From assembly GCA_005502805.1 (NCBI GenBank), contig SCMY01000002.1, forward strand, positions 186,001-250,000: 64,000 bases of DNA. Reading direction: 5' to 3'. Below, piece by piece: positions 9,227-18,788 of the stretch. The notes beneath the pieces are model-generated. The model had not been told where the DNA came from. It did not search any database and worked only from the letters and a program-made list of their open reading frames with translations. Origin of the DNA: Rhizobiales bacterium 2SD. GTDB lineage: Bacteria; Pseudomonadota; Alphaproteobacteria; Rhizobiales; Beijerinckiaceae. Position numbers and translations under genes: made by a program. The number at the start of each line of letters is the position of its first letter. The stretch's first letter is position 1.

Positions 9227-9862
9227 TCAGCGGACGCTGGTCGATACCCAATCGGCTGGAAGTTTGCGCGTTGGGTCATCGGGCGAGCGTTGCGCTCGCT
9301 CTTCTCTCACGCGGCGCTCCCGGTGGATCGGTCCACCCACGTACCACTGCGCCGGCTCGACGCCGAAATCGGCGGTCAATCGTTCAGGGATGTGATACTC
9401 GGCATCCCAAGCGGCGATCAGTTCCAAGTCTTGAATGGATGGGTCATCGACTTGCGTATCATAGCTTGGGGCTCCATCTGTCCACACTGTCACGGTGAGG
9501 GTTGCTGAAGGCCACTGCACGGCGAGACGCGGTTCGTTCAACGCGGGCACAACGGGGAAACGTCCGAGCTTCTTCCACTTTCCCGATCTCAAAGCGCGAC
9601 CAATGGATGGATAAAAGACGCTGACCACCGACATGATCGGTTGCGTTAAGACGGCCGGAGGATCCTCCAACTTCCTGTCCCGGACCTTGAAGAAGCCAAT
9701 CGTCTTTCTGGGCGTGACTTGGCCGTAATATATCCAGCCGCCATCGCCTGCGATCGCATAGAGCGCTCCGGCGGTCATGTCAGCGCGAGCGGAGGCTTGT
9801 GTCTCAAACATGAGGAAATTGTGCTGGGACTGCCATTCCGCGTCAACGGCCACTTTCGACAT
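9227..9862 (-). CDS. hypothetical protein, possibly Imm26-like immunity protein
   Basis: 211-residue protein. The segment MTAGALYAIAGDGGWIYYGQV (about residues 29-49) resembles the beta-rich N-terminal pattern of Imm26 proteins, which protect against polymorphic toxins; this similarity is weak and judged by eye. The C-terminal 30 residues are charged and Arg-rich. It sits beside the HEAT-like gene in a lower-GC patch upstream of the ettA terminator. No toxin gene is visible in the window, so it would be an orphan immunity gene if the assignment is right. Confidence 0.5.
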   Translation of the reverse strand: MSKVAVDAEWQSQHNFLMFETQASARADMTAGALYAIAGDGGWIYYGQVTPRKTIGFFKVRDRKLEDPPAVLTQPIMSVVSVFYPSIGRALRSGKWKKLGRFPVVPALNEPRLAVQWPSATLTVTVWTDGAPSYDTQVDDPSIQDLELIAAWDAEYHIPERLTADFGVEPAQWYVGGPIHRERRVREERAQRSPDDPTRKLPADWVSTSVR

Positions 9863-9896
9863 TCACCACTTCGCCCGCCCGATCTCACCAAGCCAA

Positions 9897-9930
9897 CAAA
9901 AAGCCCGCGCCCCGTTTCCGGAGCGCGGGC
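9897..9930 (-). terminator. Rho-independent terminator of ettA
   Basis: A perfect 8-bp stem, GCCCGCGC/GCGCGGGC (9903-9910 and 9923-9930), is followed on the minus strand by a run of five U residues. It lies 25 bp beyond the ettA stop codon. Confidence 0.85.
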
Positions 9931-9954
9931 CATTTCGAATCCTGCACCAACCGC

Positions 9955-11607
<1,653 letters not shown>

Positions 11608-11745
11608 GGGGCGTGCGGGCTCCGCTTGCGACTGGCGACTGCAGGTGTCGGGAAACTGGCCGCTATGTAGCGACCGACTGCGCTGGTCGCAACCAGAATG
11701 CCAGCGCGACGCCATCTCCGTTGAGGCATACGAACCGCAGCCCAG

Positions 11746-11790
11746 CCTTCTCCCGGATGGGAGAAGGTGGCGCGAAGCGCTGGATGAGGG
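11746..11790. repeat. dispersed palindromic repeat, CCTTCTCCC type
   Basis: A perfect 9-bp stem, CCTTCTCCC-GGAT-GGGAGAAGG (11746-11767), is followed by TGGCGCGAAGCGCTGGATGA. The same arrangement recurs at 29627-29670 with compensating changes in the second hairpin. Confidence 0.75.
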
Positions 11791-12036
11791 CCTGCCCTCC
11801 CCGCAAAAGGCGCAACGGCGCAGGTGCATTCAAATGGTCCGCGGCAGGCCCTCATCCCTGCCTTTCTCCACTGCTCTCGGGCCTGCCCGAGATCAGCACT
11901 TGAAGTGCCGAAGTCGGATGAATCCGACTGCGATGCATGAGAAGGGTTCTTCGCGCCACACTGAAATCGACAACGCTCTTTTGATCGCCGCACCAATCCT
12001 GACGACGAACCGCTCGAACCGCCTGCTTGCAGCTTA

Positions 12037-12054
12037 ATCATATGATGATATGAT
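12037..12054. promoter_or_regulatory. GntR autoregulatory operator
   Basis: A perfect 7-4-7 inverted repeat, ATCATAT-GATG-ATATGAT, ends 6 bp before the gntR start. It is an AT-rich island in a high-GC spacer, so it probably overlaps the promoter of the GntR-TRAP operon. Confidence 0.65.
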
Positions 12055-12060
12055 CTATCT

Positions 12061-12855
12061 ATGGCTCGCCCTTCGAACTTCCATGCGCATCTCGTCGACC
12101 GGCTCGGCCGGGAGATCGTCTCCGGGCAGATCGGGCTCTCCGGCACCCTGCCGCGCGAGGACGAGCTCTGCGCGCATTTCGGCGTCAGCCGCACCGTCAT
12201 CCGCGAGGCGACCAAGACGCTGCAGGCGCTCGGGTTGATCGTCACCGGCCCGCGCGTCGGTTCGAAGATCCAGCCAGTCTCCGCCTGGCGCCTGCTCGAT
12301 CCGCAGGTGATGGGCTGGATGACCGATGCCGACATGGCGAGTGGCTTCCAGCGCGATCTGCTCGAGCTGCGTGGCATGATCGAGCCGACGGCCGCGGGCC
12401 TCGCCGCCGAGCGCGGCACCGATGAGCAGATCGCCGAGATCAGCGCGGCCATGGCGGCAATGACGGCGGCTGACGACAAGCAGGCCCACCAGACCGCCGA
12501 CTACCGCTTCCATGAGGCGATCCTGGAAGCCTCCGGCAACCTGCTCCTGATCCAGTTGAGGCCGATCCTCCAGGCCGTGCTGAAGGCCTCGTTCGGGCTC
12601 TCCATGCACGACCATGAGCGCGCCAGGGCTTCGCTCGCGATCCACCGTGTCGTCACCGACGCGATCGTCGCACGCGATCCGGAGGCTGCGCGCCGGACCA
12701 TGGCGGAGCTGATCGCCGTCGCCCGCGCCGACATGGAAAACGCCGCCCGCACCAAGACCGAGGCACCGCAGAGCGCCCGGACATCGACAACAACAGACCA
12801 ACGGGAAACGTCCAATGCTGCGTCACGCCGAAAGGTGGGTCTTACGCGCGCTTGA
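12061..12855 (+). CDS. GntR-family (FadR subfamily) transcriptional regulator
   Basis: 264-residue regulator. The N-terminal winged HTH (about residues 8-70) includes LPREDELCAHFGVSRTVIREA, and the FCD all-helical effector domain (about 95-225) has the DYRFHEAILEASGN segment with metal-ligand His. The Thr/Ser-rich tail beyond residue 230 is unusual. The 3' end overlaps the next gene by 41 bp. It leads a TRAP-transporter and sugar-acid dehydratase operon, so it probably senses a sugar acid or its dehydration product. Confidence 0.9.
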   Translation: MARPSNFHAHLVDRLGREIVSGQIGLSGTLPREDELCAHFGVSRTVIREATKTLQALGLIVTGPRVGSKIQPVSAWRLLDPQVMGWMTDADMASGFQRDLLELRGMIEPTAAGLAAERGTDEQIAEISAAMAAMTAADDKQAHQTADYRFHEAILEASGNLLLIQLRPILQAVLKASFGLSMHDHERARASLAIHRVVTDAIVARDPEAARRTMAELIAVARADMENAARTKTEAPQSARTSTTTDQRETSNAASRRKVGLTRA

Positions 12856-13360
12856 GTTCAGCCTCGTCGCCCTGCTCGCCGGCATGGTGGTGATGGTGTT
12901 CGGCAATGTCGTGCTGCGCTATCTCTTCAACTCCGGCATCGACGTGTCGGAGGAATTATCGCGCTATTTCTTCGTCTGGCTGACCTTCATCGGCGCCGTC
13001 GTGGTGATGCGCGAGAACGGCCATCTCGGCGTCGACAGCCTCACCGGGGCGCTCGGTGACAAGGGCCGGCGCGTCTGCATGATCGCCAGCGACGCCATCG
13101 TGCTGGTCTGCTGCCTGATGCTGCTGGAAGGCACCTGGAAGCAGCAGGCGATCAACGCCAGCGCCGTCGCTCCGGTCACCGGCATCAGCATGGCCTATGT
13201 CTACGGTGTGCTCTATTTCGCCGGCGCCGGCATCGCCCTGATCACGCTCGGCCGCCTGTTCCGGGCGCTGACTGGCAAGCTCGGCCCCTATGAGCTCGCG
13301 GAGTTCGCCGGCGACTACAGCGCCAGCCCCTCGCATAACCTCAAGGGGCATCTGGAATGA
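12815..13360 (+). CDS. dctQ: TRAP transporter small permease subunit (DctQ)
   Basis: 181-residue membrane protein with four predicted transmembrane helices. It has the DctQ motif in SEELSRYFFVWLTFIGAVV. It partners with the large permease DctM and the binding protein DctP in Na+-driven uptake of a carboxylate. Its start lies 41 bp inside the GntR gene, with a GGGAAA ribosome site also inside it. The stop overlaps the dctM start (ATGA). Confidence 0.93.
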   Translation: MLRHAERWVLRALEFSLVALLAGMVVMVFGNVVLRYLFNSGIDVSEELSRYFFVWLTFIGAVVVMRENGHLGVDSLTGALGDKGRRVCMIASDAIVLVCCLMLLEGTWKQQAINASAVAPVTGISMAYVYGVLYFAGAGIALITLGRLFRALTGKLGPYELAEFAGDYSASPSHNLKGHLE

Positions 13361-14640
13361 CTGTCGCCGTCTTCCTCGTCTCGCTCTGCGGAGCGATGGC
13401 GCTCGGCATGCCGATCGCCTTTGCGCTGATCGTCTGCGCGGTGGCGCTGATGTTCTGGCTCGGCGTCTACGACACCCAGATCATCGCGCAGAACATGATC
13501 ATCGGCGCGGATTCCTTCCAGCTCCTCGCCATTCCCTTCTTCCTGCTCGCCGGCGAATTGATGAATGCCGGCGGCCTCTCGAAGCGCATCGTCAATTTCG
13601 CGCTCTCGCTGGTCGGCCATCTCCATGGCGGGCTCGGCTATGTCGCGATCTTCGCGGCGATCATCATGGCCTCGCTCTCCGGCTCGGCCGCGGCCGACAC
13701 CGCGGCGCTCGCCTCGATCCTGCTGCCGATGATGCGCAGCGCCGGCTACGATGTCGGCCGCTCGGCCGGCCTGATCGCCTCCGGCGGCATCATCGCCCCG
13801 ATCATTCCACCCTCGATCGGCTTCATCGTCTTCGGCGTCGCCGCCAATCTCTCGATCACCCGGCTCTTCCTCGCAGGTATCTTCCCGGGCCTCTTGATCG
13901 GCCTCTCGCTGGTCATCGCCTGGTGGATCGTCTCCCGCCGCGACCAGCTCACCGTGCTGCCGCGGAGGACCGGACGCGAGCGCCTGCAGGCGACCTGGGA
14001 CGGCGCGCTCGCCTTGCTGATGCCGATCGCGATCCTCGGCGGCATCCGCTTCGGCATCGTCACGCCGACCGAGGCGGCGGTCGTCGCGACCGTCTACGCC
14101 CTGATTGTCGGCATGTTCGTCTACCGCGAACTGAAGCCGAGCGACCTCTACCGGGTGACGCTGCTGGCGGCGAAGACGACCAGCGCCGTGATGCTGCTCG
14201 TCGCCGCCGCCGTGGTCTCGGCCTGGCTGATCACGCAGGCGAACATCCCGGCCGAGCTCTCCTCTCTGCTGGCGCCGTTCATGGACAACAAGACCCTGCT
14301 GATGATCATCATCATGCTGCTGGTCATGGCGGTCGGCACAGCGCTCGACTTCACCCCGACCGTGCTGATCCTGACGCCGGTGCTGATGCCGATCGTCAAG
14401 CAGGCCGGCATCGACCCGATCTATTTCGGCGTCCTCTTCATCATCAACAACGCCATCGGCCTGATCACGCCGCCGGTCGGCATCGTGCTCAACGTCGTCT
14501 GCGGCGTCGCCCGCGTCCCGATGAGCGCGGTGATGCGCGGTGTCTGGCCGTTCTTCATCGCGCAGTCGATCGCGATGTTCCTGCTCGTGCTGTTCCCGCA
14601 GCTCGTGATGGTGCCGCTCGCCTGGCTGAGCGGCCGCTGA
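13357..14640 (+). CDS. dctM: TRAP transporter large permease subunit (DctM)
   Basis: 427-residue DctM protein with about 12 transmembrane helices. The family motifs are seen: SGSAAADTAALASILLPMM, SGGIIAPIIPPSIGFIVFG, and the C-terminal ITPPVGIVLNV. It forms the substrate and ion pathway. Its ATG overlaps the dctQ stop, so the two membrane subunits are coupled. Confidence 0.95.
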   Translation: MTVAVFLVSLCGAMALGMPIAFALIVCAVALMFWLGVYDTQIIAQNMIIGADSFQLLAIPFFLLAGELMNAGGLSKRIVNFALSLVGHLHGGLGYVAIFAAIIMASLSGSAAADTAALASILLPMMRSAGYDVGRSAGLIASGGIIAPIIPPSIGFIVFGVAANLSITRLFLAGIFPGLLIGLSLVIAWWIVSRRDQLTVLPRRTGRERLQATWDGALALLMPIAILGGIRFGIVTPTEAAVVATVYALIVGMFVYRELKPSDLYRVTLLAAKTTSAVMLLVAAAVVSAWLITQANIPAELSSLLAPFMDNKTLLMIIIMLLVMAVGTALDFTPTVLILTPVLMPIVKQAGIDPIYFGVLFIINNAIGLITPPVGIVLNVVCGVARVPMSAVMRGVWPFFIAQSIAMFLLVLFPQLVMVPLAWLSGR

Positions 14641-14692
14641 GATCAGCCTACCCACCGAAAACCCAAGAAGAGTTCAGTACAGGGAGTAGATC

Positions 14693-15706
14693 ATGATCAA
14701 GACGACCCGCCTCCTCTCGCTCGTCGCCGGCGTCGCGCTGGCGGCCTTCGCCGGCAGCGCCCAGGCCCAGATCAAGGAGCGCAACATCCGCGTCTCCAAC
14801 GGCATCAACGAGGACCACCCGGTCGGCAACGGCGTAGCCAAGATGCGTGCCTGCATGGCCGACAAATCGGGCGGCAAGCTCAAGCTGCAAGCTTTCTGGG
14901 GCGGCGCGCTCGGCGGCGACCTGCAGGCGACGCAGGCGCTGCGCGCCGGCACGCAGGAGATGGTGATCACCTCCTCCTCGCCGCTGGTCGGCATCATGCC
15001 CGAGCTCGGCGTCTTCGACCTGCCCTTCCTGTTCACAGACGAGAAGGAGGCCGATGCCATCCTCGACGGCGCCTTCGGCAAGTACATCGCCGACAAGCTG
15101 CCGGGCTTCGGCGTGGTCAACCTGGCCTATTGGGAGAACGGCTTCCGCAACCTGACCAATTCGAAGCGGGCCGTGACCAAGGCCGAGGAGATGACCGGCC
15201 TGAAGGTCCGCGTCATGCAGAACAACATCTTCCTCGACAGCTTCAAGACCATGGGCGCCAATGCGACGCCGATGGCCTTCGGTGAGGTCTTCGCCGCGCT
15301 GGAGACCCATGCGATCGACGGCCAGGAGAACCCGCTCGTCACCATCGACACCTCGAAGCTCTACGAGGTCCAGAAATACCTGACTCTGACCCGGCACGCC
15401 TACACGCCGTTCCTGGTGCTCTATTCGAAGAAGCTCTGGGACCAGCTCTCGGCCGAGGAGCAGAAGATCCTGAGCGACTGCGCCATCGTCGGCCGCGACG
15501 AGGAGCGCAAGGTCTCGCGCGAGCTCAACGACAAGTCGCTCGCCAATCTCAAGGCCAAGGGCATGCAGGTCAGCGAGGTCAGCGCCGGGGAGCTCGGCAA
15601 GATGCGCGAGAGCACCCAGGCGGTCTATCAGCGCCACCAGGCCTCGATCGGCAAGGACACGGTCGAGCGCATCCAGGCCGACCTCGCCAAGCTGCGGGGG
15701 AAGTAA
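14693..15706 (+). CDS. dctP: TRAP transporter periplasmic solute-binding protein (DctP)
   Basis: 337-residue DctP-type binding protein. Residues 1-25 are a signal peptide ending SAQAQ. The core contains GLKVRVMQNN, with the Arg that salt-bridges the substrate carboxylate in DctP proteins, and NPLVTI in the hinge region. It lies 52 bp after dctM. The downstream GalD-like dehydratase suggests the ligand is a hexonate or uronate rather than a C4-dicarboxylate. Confidence 0.94.
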   Translation: MIKTTRLLSLVAGVALAAFAGSAQAQIKERNIRVSNGINEDHPVGNGVAKMRACMADKSGGKLKLQAFWGGALGGDLQATQALRAGTQEMVITSSSPLVGIMPELGVFDLPFLFTDEKEADAILDGAFGKYIADKLPGFGVVNLAYWENGFRNLTNSKRAVTKAEEMTGLKVRVMQNNIFLDSFKTMGANATPMAFGEVFAALETHAIDGQENPLVTIDTSKLYEVQKYLTLTRHAYTPFLVLYSKKLWDQLSAEEQKILSDCAIVGRDEERKVSRELNDKSLANLKAKGMQVSEVSAGELGKMRESTQAVYQRHQASIGKDTVERIQADLAKLRGK

Positions 15707-15722
15707 TCGGGCCAACCAACAC

Positions 15723-15805
15723 CGTCATGGTCGGGCTTGACCCGACCATCTCGGAAACCAGCGCTCTCTGGTCATGAGATTCTCGGGTCAAGCCCGAGAA
15801 TGACG
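15723..15805. repeat. REP-like double palindrome
   Basis: Two perfect 9-bp stem-loops, ATGGTCGGG-N5-CCCGACCAT (15727-15749) and ATTCTCGGG-N5-CCCGAGAAT (15779-15801), face each other. The two halves, GTCATnnTCGGGCTTGACCC, are themselves inverted copies, giving a BIME-like unit between dctP and the dehydratase gene. Confidence 0.8.
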
Positions 15806-15845
15806 CCTAACCCACGCCCCCTAATCGCCAAATCCCGGACCACCG

Positions 15846-17042
15846 ATGAAGATCACCGCCCTCGAAACCATCCGCCTTGCCGAGTTCGGCAATCTCGTCT
15901 GGGTGCGCCTGCACACCGATGACGGGCTCGTCGGCCTCGGCGAGACCTTCATGGGCGCGGCCGCGGTCGAGGCCTATCTGCATGAGAGCGTCGCGCCCAA
16001 GCTGATCGGCCAGGACCCGCTGCAGATCGAGGCCCGCAACGCCAGCCTGAACAATTATCTCGGCTGGCGCGGCTCGGGCGTCGAGACCCGCGGCAACTCC
16101 GCGGTCGACCTCGCGCTCTGGGATATCTACGGCAAGGCGATCGGCCAGCCGGTCTCGATCGCGCTCGGCGGCCGCTCCCGCGACACCATCCGCACCTACA
16201 ACACCTGCGCGGGCTACAAATACATCCGCGATGCCCGCGCCCAGAAGGTCGCGAACTGGCATGTCGGCGAGCAGGGCGGCCCCTATGAGGACCTCGAAGG
16301 CTTCCTCTACCGGGCCGACGAACTGGCGCATTCCCTGCTGGAGCAGGGCATCACCGGCATGAAGATCTGGCCCTTCGACATCGCCGCCGAGCGCACCGCC
16401 GGCTGGGACATCAGCCCGCAGGAGCTGAACACGGCGCTGGAGCCCTTCCGCAAGATCAGGAAGGCGGTCGGCGACAAGATGGACATCATGGTCGAGTTCC
16501 ACTCGCTCTGGAGCCTGCCCATGGCCAAGAAGCTGGCCGAGCGCCTCGCCGAATTCGACACCTACTGGCACGAGGACCCGTTCCGCCTCGACAACGTCCA
16601 GGATCTCGGCGAATACGCCCGCCACTCCAAGGCTTGGGTCTGCGCCTCGGAAACGCTGGCCTACACCCACTCCTTTCGCGACTATCTCGAGACCAAGGCG
16701 GCCGGCGTCGTCATGCTCGACCTGTCCTGGTGCGGCGGCCTTTCCGAAGCGCGCAAGATCGCCGGCATGGCCGAGGCCTGGCACACACCGGTCGCGCCGC
16801 ATGACTGCACCGGCCCGGTGGTCTACGCCGCGTCCTGCCATTTTTCGCTGCATGCCCGCAACGCGCTGATCCAGGAATCGGTGCGCGCCTTCTACACCGG
16901 CTGGTACACCGAGCTCGTCACCGATCTCCCGGCGATGAAGGACGGCATGATCACGGTCTCGGAAGCGCCGGGCCTCGGCCTCGAATTGCTGCCGGGGCTG
17001 GAGAAGCGCGCCGACGCGATCGTGCGGGTCAGCAAGGGCTGA
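15846..17042 (+). CDS. enolase-superfamily sugar-acid dehydratase (GalD-like)
   Basis: 398-residue mandelate racemase/muconate lactonizing family protein. The predicted Mg2+ ligands are Glu217 (VEFHS), Glu243 (HEDP) and Glu269 (SET). His219 is placed like the general acid of D-galactonate dehydratase, and His319 with Asp292 forms the general-base dyad. The second-strand KxK of racemases is absent (KIWPF instead), which fits dehydratases. Encoded after the TRAP genes, it probably dehydrates the imported sugar acid to a 2-keto-3-deoxy acid. Exact substrate unknown. Confidence 0.85.
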   Translation: MKITALETIRLAEFGNLVWVRLHTDDGLVGLGETFMGAAAVEAYLHESVAPKLIGQDPLQIEARNASLNNYLGWRGSGVETRGNSAVDLALWDIYGKAIGQPVSIALGGRSRDTIRTYNTCAGYKYIRDARAQKVANWHVGEQGGPYEDLEGFLYRADELAHSLLEQGITGMKIWPFDIAAERTAGWDISPQELNTALEPFRKIRKAVGDKMDIMVEFHSLWSLPMAKKLAERLAEFDTYWHEDPFRLDNVQDLGEYARHSKAWVCASETLAYTHSFRDYLETKAAGVVMLDLSWCGGLSEARKIAGMAEAWHTPVAPHDCTGPVVYAASCHFSLHARNALIQESVRAFYTGWYTELVTDLPAMKDGMITVSEAPGLGLELLPGLEKRADAIVRVSKG

Positions 17043-17126
17043 CGCTTCACAAACCCGCCAGCCGGCTTTTCGTGGTCCGGCTTTTGCGGGAAGCTCCCGG
17101 TGCACCAATTGCTCCGGGAGCCGACG

Positions 17127-17933
17127 ATGAGGGTTGCGACGATGCTATGGCGACTTGGACTCGCCGCCATCCTCGCGACCGGGTTCGCCGCCCCTGCCCT
17201 CGCCCAGGCGAACGAGCCCGGCTGCCGGCCGGAAATGGCGAGCTATCGCCTGCCGATCCGGCGCGTGAACCTCGCCAAGGACGAGGTCAAGCTGACCTTC
17301 GTCGGCCACGCCACCTTCCTGATCGAGACGCCGGGCGGGGTGAAGGTCGCGACCGACTACAACGACTATGTCCGCCCGCCACTGACGCCCGACATCGCCA
17401 CGATGAACAAGGCGCATTCGACGCATTATTCGCGCGCGCCAGATCCTGCGATCAAGCAGGTGCTGCCGGGCTGGGACCCGTCCGGCAAAGGGCCCGCGCA
17501 GCACGACGTCACGATGGGCGATCTGCGCGTGCGCAACGTCCCGACCAATATCCGCAGCTATGGCGGCGACACCGATTTCAACGGCAATTCGATGTTCGTC
17601 TTCGAGGTCGGCGAGCTCTGCATCGCCCATCTCGGCCATCTCCACCACCCGCTCGAACCCGGCCATCTGCGCGCGCTCGGGCGGGTCGACATCGTCCTCT
17701 TCCCGGTCGATGGCAGCTATACGCTCGATCAGGAGGGCATGTTGGAGGTGCTGAAATCGCTGCAGGCCAGGGTGATGATCCCCATGCACTTCTTCGGCGG
17801 CGGCACGCTCAATCGCTTCCTGTCGCGTTCGCAGGATCTCTGGCCGGTCGAGCGACGCGACCGGCCAGAGATTGTGCTGTCGAAGGCGACGCTCCCGGCC
17901 AAACCGACGATCATCGTCCTGCCGGGGCATTGA
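17127..17933 (+). CDS. secreted metallo-beta-lactamase-fold hydrolase
   Basis: 268-residue MBL-fold protein. Residues 1-27 are a signal peptide ending ALAQ. The opening strand pair GHATFLIETPGGVKVATD (about residues 60-77) matches the UlaG-like subgroup. The usual HxHxDH is replaced by HSTH (97-100), while a later LGHLHH and PMHF supply more histidines, so metal binding is plausible but altered. Start ATG 17127 has GGGAG before it; a GTG at 17100 is less likely. The 3' end carries a 15-bp perfect hairpin. Confidence 0.8.
   Translation: MRVATMLWRLGLAAILATGFAAPALAQANEPGCRPEMASYRLPIRRVNLAKDEVKLTFVGHATFLIETPGGVKVATDYNDYVRPPLTPDIATMNKAHSTHYSRAPDPAIKQVLPGWDPSGKGPAQHDVTMGDLRVRNVPTNIRSYGGDTDFNGNSMFVFEVGELCIAHLGHLHHPLEPGHLRALGRVDIVLFPVDGSYTLDQEGMLEVLKSLQARVMIPMHFFGGGTLNRFLSRSQDLWPVERRDRPEIVLSKATLPAKPTIIVLPGH
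17836..17872. repeat. 15-bp perfect inverted repeat inside the MBL gene
   Basis: ATCTCTGGCCGGTCG (17836-17850) and CGACCGGCCAGAGAT (17858-17872) are exact reverse complements with a 7-base loop. The hairpin lies about 60 bp before the stop codon, within coding sequence. Confidence 0.7.
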
Positions 17934-17945
17934 GCGTGTTGGCGC

Positions 17946-18686
17946 TCAGGTATTCACCCCGCCATCGATGGCGATGCCCGCGCCGGTGATGAACCGCCCC
18001 TCCTCGCTCGCGAGATAGGCGATCAGGCAGGCGATGTCCTCGGCCTTGCCGAAACGCGGGATCGCCATGCGCAGGCGCTGCGCCTCGGCATGGTCGCCAT
18101 CGGCCGGGTTCATGTCGGTGTCGGTCGAGCCGGGATGGACGACGTTGACGGTGATGCCGCGCGGCCCGAGATCGCGGGCGAGAGCCTTGGTGAAGCCGAT
18201 CAGCGCCGCCTTGCTCATCGCATAGAGCGCGATCCCCGGCTCGACCACGCGCTCGGCCAGGCAGGAGCCGGTGGTGATGATCCGCCCGCCATCGGGCAGG
18301 TGCTTGGCCGCCGCCTGCGAGGCGACGATCACGGCGCGGACATTGACGGCGATGACCTTGTCGATCTCGTCGAGGCCCCAGCTGCCGACCTCGCCATAGT
18401 GCCAGATGCCGGCATTGTTCACGAGGATGTCGAGCCCGCCGAGCTCGGCAGCGGCCTTGTCGACGGCTGCCACGAGCGCCGCCGGATCGGCACTGTCGGC
18501 CTGCAGCACCACCGCCTTGCGGCCGAGAGCCCGGATCTTGTCCGCCACGGCCTCGGCCTTGTCGCGGGCGCGCTCATAGGTCAGCGCCACATCCGCCCCG
18601 TCCTGCGCCAGCCGCAGCGCCGTCGCCGCGCCGATGCCGCGGCTGCCGCCGGTCACGAGAGCCTTCTTGCCTGCGAGTTTCGTCAT
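17946..18686 (-). CDS. SDR-family oxidoreductase (FabG-like)
   Basis: 246-residue classical SDR. It shows TGGSRGIG for NAD(P) binding, NNAG, a Ser in the TTGSCLAE region and YAMSK as the catalytic Tyr-Lys pair, and ends with the FabG-like AGIAIDGGVNT. The start could be ATG 18686 or the in-frame ATG 18698; the former matches relatives. It is divergent from a TetR gene with an inverted-repeat operator directly in front of it, so it is probably repressed by that protein. Substrate unknown. Confidence 0.88.
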   Translation of the reverse strand: MTKLAGKKALVTGGSRGIGAATALRLAQDGADVALTYERARDKAEAVADKIRALGRKAVVLQADSADPAALVAAVDKAAAELGGLDILVNNAGIWHYGEVGSWGLDEIDKVIAVNVRAVIVASQAAAKHLPDGGRIITTGSCLAERVVEPGIALYAMSKAALIGFTKALARDLGPRGITVNVVHPGSTDTDMNPADGDHAEAQRLRMAIPRFGKAEDIACLIAYLASEEGRFITGAGIAIDGGVNT

Positions 18687-18698
18687 GGGGATCACCAT

Positions 18699-18720
18699 AT
18701 CTGTAATGATTGATACAGAT
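18699..18720. promoter_or_regulatory. TetR operator between SDR and tetR
   Basis: A 7-8-7 inverted repeat, ATCTGTA-N8-TACAGAT, lies in the 90-bp divergent spacer. It is the only extended palindrome there and is AT-rich compared with its surroundings, as expected for a shared TetR operator. Confidence 0.7.
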
Positions 18721-18788
18721 ATCGATGCCTCGCTTGCCCTAAGGCGTCAAGAGATTTATTTATCGGTCGCTACAGAAAGGTGACGGTC

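Larger units (their letters stand above)
11608..12060. other. 453-bp intergenic region between ettA and the GntR gene
   Basis: No convincing gene is present. It contains the divergent promoters, a dispersed palindromic repeat (11746-11790) and the GntR operator at its right end. Short open frames here lack homology and ribosome sites. Confidence 0.6.

Noticed and set aside
8803..9279. Minus-strand frame overlapping the 5' end of the HEAT-like gene
   Set aside because: No motif or ribosome site, and it overlaps a better-supported gene in another frame.
9040..9498. Plus-strand frame of about 150 codons in the spacer between the HEAT-like and Imm26-like genes, with an aromatic-rich first third
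   Set aside because: The first part looks unlike a typical antisense frame, but there is no ribosome site, and its second half is opposite the 211-residue gene. It could be a decayed gene; not supported well enough to list.
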